DNA of 64,000 nt from Lagopus muta (Eukaryota > Chordata > Aves > Galliformes > Phasianidae). Shown here one piece after another: positions 57,901 to 64,000 of this stretch. The notes under the pieces were generated by a model. The model ran no database searches and was not told where the DNA came from. It was given only the letters and a program-made list of their open reading frames with translations. Location of the stretch: NCBI RefSeq assembly GCF_023343835.1, contig NC_064443.1, positions 2,356,001 through 2,420,000 on the forward strand, read 5' to 3'. A program made the position numbers and the translations under genes. Each line of letters opens with the position of its first letter. Within the stretch, counting starts at the first letter, position 1.

Positions 57901-60900
57901 GGGGATTTTAATTTAAATTTTCCTTAGTCTTTTTCATTCCCCCCTCATATGTCAGAAGGTTTGTGCAAGGATCTGTGTGTTACAGGTGATTTCTGATCTT
58001 CGTAAGAGCTTGGATCTGTCATCGTGCGTTCTGCCACTGCAGATGCTAGGCTCCCAGAGAAAGCTTAAAAGCCAAGCTCAGGCCAGGTAACTATTTCTGT
58101 CATTCTGCAGTGATGAGATGGTACACGAGGCCTTCATCTCTTCTTTATCTGCTCTGAGAGATGCACCTACTTACATTCATTCTAATTTGTCCTAAGTGAA
58201 GGTGCTGACACTTCTGTTCCTTCCTTGGTGCTCGCATAGCGCGTTATCAGTCCTTGTCCAGCGAGCTTCCCCCACAGTGCTTGTTGGTTGGATGAAGGTT
58301 GAGGAGCTGTCCTGGTTTGAGGGAAAAATTCAGCTATCAGAATAAATCTACTGGGAAACAAAATCTGTCCTTCGTTCTTGGTGTCAGCTTCAGAGGCTGA
58401 TTTGGCAGCTGGGATTTATTTTCTTATTCTGAGCAACTCACTGCTGTTCTGTGAACACCCTTCTAGTGCTCAGACTCCACAGACAATATACTGACGTGTT
58501 TCATTGTAAAGCAGAAATGCTCACCTTAATCCAGCAGCTCTCCCACCTTATCCCTAACCCTCATTTTTTTTCTTTTGTCTTTCTGCACTTATCTGGTGCG
58601 TTAACAGTGCCCTGTGCATAGCTTACCTCCTTTCACTAAAGTCAGAGAGAAGGCAAGAGGCCGTCTGCATCCACACCTGCATGAGGGCACATGGCCCCAT
58701 TTGTAATGGAGGTGTTTGCTGCAAGTTGATCTTTAGGTTCCCCCTAAGTATGTCTTCGGTCCTGCACTGCCTGCTTCCACCCTGTTGTGAACCTCCCTGC
58801 CCTTACCAAAGCATTCCTCCTACAGGATTGCTGTTTTTCGTAACTGCTGTGATTGCTAGGCTGCCTTGTCCCTTTCACTGCAGTATCTACAATGGCTGAG
58901 TCATCTTTTCTGGTCGTTAACAGTTCTTCCATGAGCCAAATGACCACCAGCCAGAACTGTGTGAAGGTGCTTTTTGATGTGATCAAGCTAGCTGTAAGAT
59001 TCCAAAAAGATGTCTCTGAAGCTTGGATTAAGGTAAGATGCACGTGTCAGACCTCGTTTCCTCATATAATTTAGTCAAATATAAAGAAGTGAACGTTAGC
59101 TCTGATAGTTACTGATAGAGATTTCATTCATTTCCAGAACTTTAGTTTTTTGCAAGACCAATGCTGTTTGAAAATATCCATGCTGAATTCTCATGCCTTC
59201 TTTTGGCTGCCTTCTGAATTCTGAATTTGCTGGTTTGGATAGCTGACCTGTTGCAGAGAAGTGCCTCGGTGTATGCCTTTTCTCATTTGTCTTCATGTAA
59301 CACTCATGGTTTTAACATACAGTACTGTGCTGTAACCTAACAGCTTTCTTCATTTTTGGTTTTTGTTTTTTGCTCTTAGGCCATTGAGAACTGCACGTCT
59401 GTATCTGACCACAAGGTAATACTTCTGACTCTGTGCTTTTCTTAGTGAGTGTCCTTTTCTGGTGGTTCTCACAGCTCTCTCTATGGGCACAGATGGAGAG
59501 ATCTTTCTAATCAGAGTAGAAACCACCAGTGATGTTGGCTGGGTGGTTCTGTTGGTGTCTGACTTATTGCCACTGTAACAGCCATTCATTTTGTTATTAC
59601 TCTTTAATTCATCCCTTCCATGCATCAGGAGACGGAGTTGAGATCTCTCCTGTCGGAATGATGAGAGTTCTGCTGTAATTGTGGCTGTCAGGGGCTTTTT
59701 GAGCTCTTGATTTCCTTCTCACTTTTGATTTCAAAGCGTGTAGCTGTCTGGCATGTTTCATGCCTTTTCAGCATAATGATTAACAGCTGTTTCTTCCTAA
59801 AGGTTCTGGATCTGATCGTTTTGCTGCTAATCCATTCTACAAACAGCAAGAACAGGAAGCAAACTGAGAAGGTATTGAGGAGCAAGATTCGCCTGGGCTG
59901 CATGCCAGAGCAGCTGGTGCAGAATGCTTTCCAAAATCATTCCATGGTCAGTGCTGACTCTGTGTTGGGACTCTCCCTTCTTCATCCCTCAAATGTCCTG
60001 TCAGATGATGATTTAACCCTGTGCTGCATTATGTATAGTTCACAGTTTCTTGGTCACTACTCAGTCTCGCAGGGCATTTCTCCTCTGTCGTAGTTGTCTG
60101 TCCTTTAAGAGAACAGTTTTTCTTTATTTTGGTGCAAAACCCCTCAGCCTTTGTGATAAACCTCAGGTCTCCACTGCATATTCCTGACTTGCTGTTGTCT
60201 CCCACTGTGTTTTTAGGAGTCAGTACGTTTATATATCATTTTCTGTGTGCTGTTTTTTATATCTATGTGTATGTGTGTCTGTGTGTATGGCATGTGCTTG
60301 CCTAATACTATAAGAAAGCAGAAAATATCTGAAAAACTGATCAGAGTTTTCAAAACTGAAAAGCAATACAGTGCAGGAGCAGGGGGAACAGGTGAAAAAC
60401 ACTGTTATGAATTTAAAGTAACCTATGTCAGTAACACAAGCGGGGACTTCTATTCCATTTATTCTGAATGTAACTGCTTTTAATTCAATTTTAGCTGAAC
60501 AGCCCTTCCAGAAGAAGTTAATTAGGCCACTTTACATGAGTGAGAGCTTGTTCAAAGCTGCTTTAAGAGATTAAGCTAACTTCACTCACAGAAATCAAAT
60601 TTATGTTTCGTATTGATGTGACAGTACTTCTGTCACAGCAGTGCCAAGAGCATGTCTGCCCCGTGGCTTTTAATCTGTGGTGCACTGCTGTGAAGCGACT
60701 TCCCGTGGTGTCACTGATGAGGGATTCTCTGCTGTGAGCCCTGCAGCCTGGCGTAACCCATCTGAAAATTCTTTGTGTGGGCCAGGTTAGAGAAAGCCAT
60801 TCTGGTCTGCCTTATCTGCTCTTGTTGCCCACTTCTGCTGGACTGGACAGCCTGGAAAAAATCTACTGATCTAGACAAAGCTTTTGAGAAGAGCTGCAGC

Positions 60901-63900
60901 ACGTTGTATTATATTTCTATTTTTCAGGTCATCAAGGATTTCTTCCCTTCAATTCTATCGCTTGCCCAGGCGTTTCTGCACTCTGCACACCCAGCTGTGG
61001 TCTCCTTTGGCAGCTGCTTGTACAAACAAGCTTTTGCAGTCTTTGACTCTTACTGCCAGCAGGTACAGTGGGATAGATGGCATTTGTTTTATTTTCGTGT
61101 GCTTGCACTTTGTTGGAAGGTGTGTGCCCTCATCCTTCAGAGGAGGGGATTTCGGGCAACCGGAAGCCTTTGTGAGAAATCTCTGCTATAGAATAAGCCA
61201 AGAAGAAGATCACAGCTCTGGTAGCAACTGACTGAGACACAGAGACTGCTGAGAGGAGCAGGGAGCAAGTAGGCAGGTCTCAGAAGTGACAAAACAATAA
61301 AACGAAAAACAAAAACACTCCACATATGGAGCAGAGGGGACCGTGCTGTTCTTTTTTGCAGGTCAAGAAGCAAACGTTTTTACTGAGCTGAAAGCTGGAC
61401 TGAGCTTCAGGGTCACAGAGAAAATTTGCTCATAAATTCTTATTTCTATTCTGTGTTCATCACTTTGAGTCTCCTCTGTTTTAAAAGAAAGGGAAAAAAA
61501 AGCCACACACGATTCATATTGAAATGCTTTCCTTGGAGAACTTACTGTGTTGAAAACACACAGCTTCCCCTCAGAGCTCTGACCAGCTTGGACTTCTTTT
61601 GCATACTCTGAAATAACTGCAGGCCAGACTTTGAGTGTGAGAATAAGGAAATCTGGGGACCAAAGACAGCTCTGCAAATTCTTTTGAATATATTCACGCT
61701 TTTTGGACACAGAATGTTTGCAATTAAGGCTGGTTGTGACCTTGCATCTATATTTACTTGGTACAGCAAACTTAACCAGCTGAGAAAAGCTTGAGACATG
61801 CAATGGTGTCTGCAGTAAGTTTAGCAATAGTTTGAAATGCTATGAATTTCCAAAGAGGTTGGCTGTGTTAGCAGCTGGTGATGTAGGGAAGTCCCAGCAC
61901 CCCACAGAGGATGAGACTGCAGAGACAAGAGTGTCTGGAAGCCAGCTGAAGTAAAGCCAACAAAAAGATTTTTAAAAGGAAAATATCCTTTTGAACAGCT
62001 GTTGATAAAGAGAGTTGAGACACTGGATGGTGTAGTTAGAGGCAACGCTTTCCTGGATAAGGTGCAACATTCTGTGTGCATGTGCAAATAATGTGGGTTT
62101 TTATTGTCTTAAGTGGTAGCTGAGAGCACAAGCTGCAGGGCTGGTAGCACGCAGGCAGGAGGAAAGTGGTGAAGAAAAGCTTCCAAAAGCTCTTTGTAAA
62201 CTGAATAAAATTCAGGCTGAAGGTGAAAGCCAACACTGTGACTATCTGGAATTAGAAAATGAACTGAGAAGAAAGTTAGAATTATAGGGCTGAGTTTCAA
62301 GACAGTTTTCTGCACTCAATCCGTTTATTTATGGGAGTAGAACATAGCAACAGCAGAACAAGGGCAGGCATTTTCCCACCGACATTTCATTGCAGATTCT
62401 CTTGGGGGTCTTTCCTTAGGAGGTTGTATGTGCTTTGGTCACTCATGTATGCAGTGGAAATGAAACAGAGCTGGATATTTCTCTGGATGTGCTCACTGAT
62501 CTGGTGATCCTACACACGTCCCTGCTGCTGCGCTACGCCACCTTCGTGAAGGTACGTGCAGATCTGTGGGCACACTGCATCTCAGGATCCTTTCCCAACT
62601 TTGTCCCAGATCCAGAATAGGTCAGTGTGCTTCAGAAATGTCCTTAATAAAACAAGCTGTATCTGTAAAGCTGTTCTGAGAAATGCAGTGGTCAGGATGA
62701 AAAGGAACTTTTTGTGAAGGTGTGAGCTGGACTGTGAATTTCTGGAAGTGGAAATTGGACTAGAAAAAGAAGTTACTCTTCCCTGTAAATGGAGAATGTG
62801 TGTGTTGCAGGGATGGAATGACATCTGTGGACAGAAGGAAAATGATTTATTTACATATCTTTGTTAATATCAGCTATTCCAAATCTTTGGCAAAAACCTG
62901 CTGCCTTTGTGGACTTCCTCTTCTACTATGCTGGAAGATTGGCAACACTTAGCCAGTATTTTGAACCATAAAACAAAGCTCCTAGCAAGAATAGGAAAAG
63001 GCTTTCCTGAAACTTAAAAGAAAGTACTCAATAGGGAGAAAAGCAATAGTGAATTCTTGACTGGTAATAATGATTAGCAGAGTCAGACCTGCACAACTGC
63101 CACGTTCCAGAGGCAGTAGAAGTGGAGAGCATGAGGGGAGCGAAATAGCAAGGCAAGCATGTAGCATGATTCTGCTTGAGCTTCCTCCTGCAGTGATTTG
63201 TACTTGAAGGACCCTGTATTTCCCCTTGAGGAGTGGTGGCTGTGTGCATTTTCCCACCGACCTATTTTTGTGTTTGCCCACTTGGTGGCAGTGAGTTCTG
63301 TAGTTTAAGCACCCACTGTAGGGAAGTGGAGTACTTCTCACTTTTCGGTTGTTGGATTGTGAGATACATGTCAACGTTTTAAAACATGCTCCAAGGGAGG
63401 ATGTGAAGGTCTGCTATAAGAATTTGCATGCAGTCTGTCATGTTTAATCCATAAAAAGGAGAAATGGGACTCGCTTCTTTCTGGCAGAGCTGGGATGTGC
63501 TGGGGGCTCAAGGTTGAAAGCGGTCCTTGAAAGAGACAGCATAGATTTCTTCCTCTTCATGGAATGCTTTGTCACAAGTGTGGTGGGAGCACTTGCTCAC
63601 AGCCTTCAGCTGAGACCCGCTGACCTCCTGACCTTGTTTGCACATTCTTATCTTGGCAGGATATTTACAGGTTATGGTTTCTGTGGACTAATCTTCCATG
63701 CATTACCAAAGCTTCTGGATGACAAGCATTAACAAATGTTCTGGCCACACCTTGGGGCCCTGCAGTACACTGTGTTTGATGTGCTTCTCAGAGGTGGTAG
63801 AGGCAGTAGCCAGCTAACTGTGAAAAGATCGGCAAGGCTGCAGATGGCCAGCAGGTTCCACACAGAGTTGGAGCCTTTTCAGCCTAGCAGCAGATCTACA

Positions 63901-64000
63901 GATCTCCTCAAACTACTTTTTTAGTGTTTAAACTGGATGAATTTTCTTGGGAATGGCAGAAAGCAGGTAACTGATCCTGCAGTTGCCCTTGTCACACTCA
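45886..64000 (+). CDS. FANCD2: Fanconi anemia group D2 protein, N-terminal 513 residues (3' part outside window)
   Basis: FANCD2 pairs with FANCI as a DNA clamp that is monoubiquitinated by the Fanconi core complex during interstrand-crosslink repair. Coding exons seen: 45886-45952, 46715-46846, 47915-47982, 48689-48792, 49678-49741, 50904-50956, 52334-52409, 53119-53243, 56330-56417, 56824-56928, 57986-58086, 58924-59032, 59380-59415, 59803-59946, 60928-61062, 62420-62551. Phases agree. The start MVSKRKLSK matches human MVSKRRLSK. Other landmarks are IIPSLPE-like [11 protein letters not shown] (exon 9), [10 protein letters not shown] (exon 11), SEAWIK (exon 13), and PSILSLAQ and YCQQ (exon 16). 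The last exon ends at residue 513 with FVK, equal to human about 515. The ubiquitinated lysine (human K561) is therefore encoded beyond the window. No exon was found in 62552-64000. Confidence 0.95.
49330..49605 (+). other. Poly(A)-tailed segment in FANCD2 intron 5
   Basis: AATAAA at 49565-49570 is followed 18 bp later by a run of 17 A (49589-49605), the layout of an mRNA 3' end copied into DNA. The body upstream is AT-rich and non-coding in the part I could read. It could be the 3' UTR of a retrocopy, or an intronic poly(A) site with a chance A-run. Upstream border and target duplication were not found; the start given is a guess. Confidence 0.35.
49905..50220 (+). mobile_element. Degenerate CR1 fragment, FANCD2 intron 6
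   Basis: Order fits an old CR1 3' end: a GAGGAGGATGTCAGGGGACC block, a GGAAATTCTGATAGAA block, then CTTGGACCAAAGATCTCCAAA near the end. Strongly diverged. Confidence 0.5.
53403..54332 (-). mobile_element. CR1 LINE 3' fragment with RT domain, antisense, FANCD2 intron 9
   Basis: At about 930 bp this is the longest CR1 here. It starts with the reverse-complement terminus (GTCATAGAAGGGTTTGGG). On the minus strand the far part reads [13 protein letters not shown], the RT active-site motif, then [17 protein letters not shown] and EKDLGVSV. It is 5'-truncated and its frame is broken, but the RT text is easy to read, so it is fairly young. Confidence 0.93.
56081..56275 (+). mobile_element. Young-looking CR1 3' end next to FANCD2 exon 10
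   Basis: A short sense CR1 3' end with the GGAACAGGCTGCCCAGGGAG core, GGTCCCTTCCAACC and three intact tandem ATTCTGTG octamers. It ends about 54 bp before the exon 10 acceptor, so it supplies the upstream flank of the branch-point region. Confidence 0.93.
56517..56760 (+). mobile_element. Old CR1 fragment, FANCD2 intron 10
   Basis: It follows the older CR1 3' pattern: GGAGCAGTGGCCACAAATTA, GTTCAGGTCAGACACTTGG, and later CTGCTCTGAGCAGAAGGCTG. Diverged, with no terminal octamers, and about 64 bp upstream of exon 11. Confidence 0.65.
57803..57827 (+). repeat. A-rich tract, FANCD2 intron 11
   Basis: A run of A broken by single G residues. No poly(A) signal lies just upstream, so it looks like plain low-complexity sequence. 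Confidence 0.6.
62552..64000 (+). other. FANCD2: FANCD2 intron 17 (partial) to window end
   Basis: I looked for the next FANCD2 exon, which in human begins GILDYLDN after FVK, and did not find it. No repeat or other gene was recognised. The stretch is taken as intron continuing past the window. Confidence 0.6.

Noticed and set aside
60928-61062. VIKDFF lysine in exon 16 as the FANCD2 monoubiquitination site
   Set aside because: By residue count this lysine is about 427, equivalent to human 429; the modified lysine (human K561) lies past the window.
63514-63732. Open frame of 72 codons near the right edge as a further FANCD2 exon
   Set aside because: Its translation does not match the FANCD2 text expected after FVK, and no suitable acceptor and donor pair was seen.

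Overview
The window reads as vertebrate nuclear DNA from a bird, most likely chicken or a close galliform. It has multi-exon genes with mammal-like GT-AG introns, CpG-rich promoters and many CR1 LINE fragments ending in ATTCTATG/ATTCTGTG octamers. No Alu or L1 was seen. All protein names come from reading exons against remembered human proteins; no database was searched. The link to chicken chromosome 12 is inference.

Layout. At the left edge are the last two coding exons of RHOA (+), entering from outside the window, followed by a long 3' UTR. Next is GPX1 (+, 3478-4147), a two-exon selenoprotein gene with an in-frame TGA at codon 39 and a SECIS-like hairpin in its 3' UTR. After about 3.3 kb of intergenic DNA comes USP4 (+, 7683-37101), with 22 coding exons and a predicted 964-residue deubiquitinase. 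About 4.5 kb of repeat-rich intergenic DNA follows, with three CR1 fragments and a possible solo LTR fossil. Then comes EMC3 (-, 41636-45260), with 8 exons and 261 residues. EMC3 is head to head with FANCD2 (+, first coding exon at 45886), and the two share a CpG-rich promoter with E2F, ETS and CRE-like motifs. FANCD2 runs off the right edge after sixteen coding exons (513 residues), before the monoubiquitinated lysine.

The genes do not form one pathway. RHOA is a cytoskeletal GTPase, GPX1 detoxifies peroxides, USP4 removes ubiquitin, EMC3 inserts membrane proteins at the ER, and FANCD2 serves interstrand-crosslink repair. RHOA-GPX1-USP4 are neighbours on human 3p21.31, whereas EMC3-FANCD2 lie on 3p25, so the window spans a join between two blocks that are separate in human.

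I found no new multi-gene system. The points most worth a second look are small: a GC-AG intron in RHOA, a GTGA-type SECIS and a stop-overlapping AATAAA in GPX1, a TISU start element in USP4, an exon-like 133-bp segment in USP4 intron 13 that would act as a poison exon, an overlapping uORF in FANCD2, and a poly(A)-tailed segment in FANCD2 intron 5.
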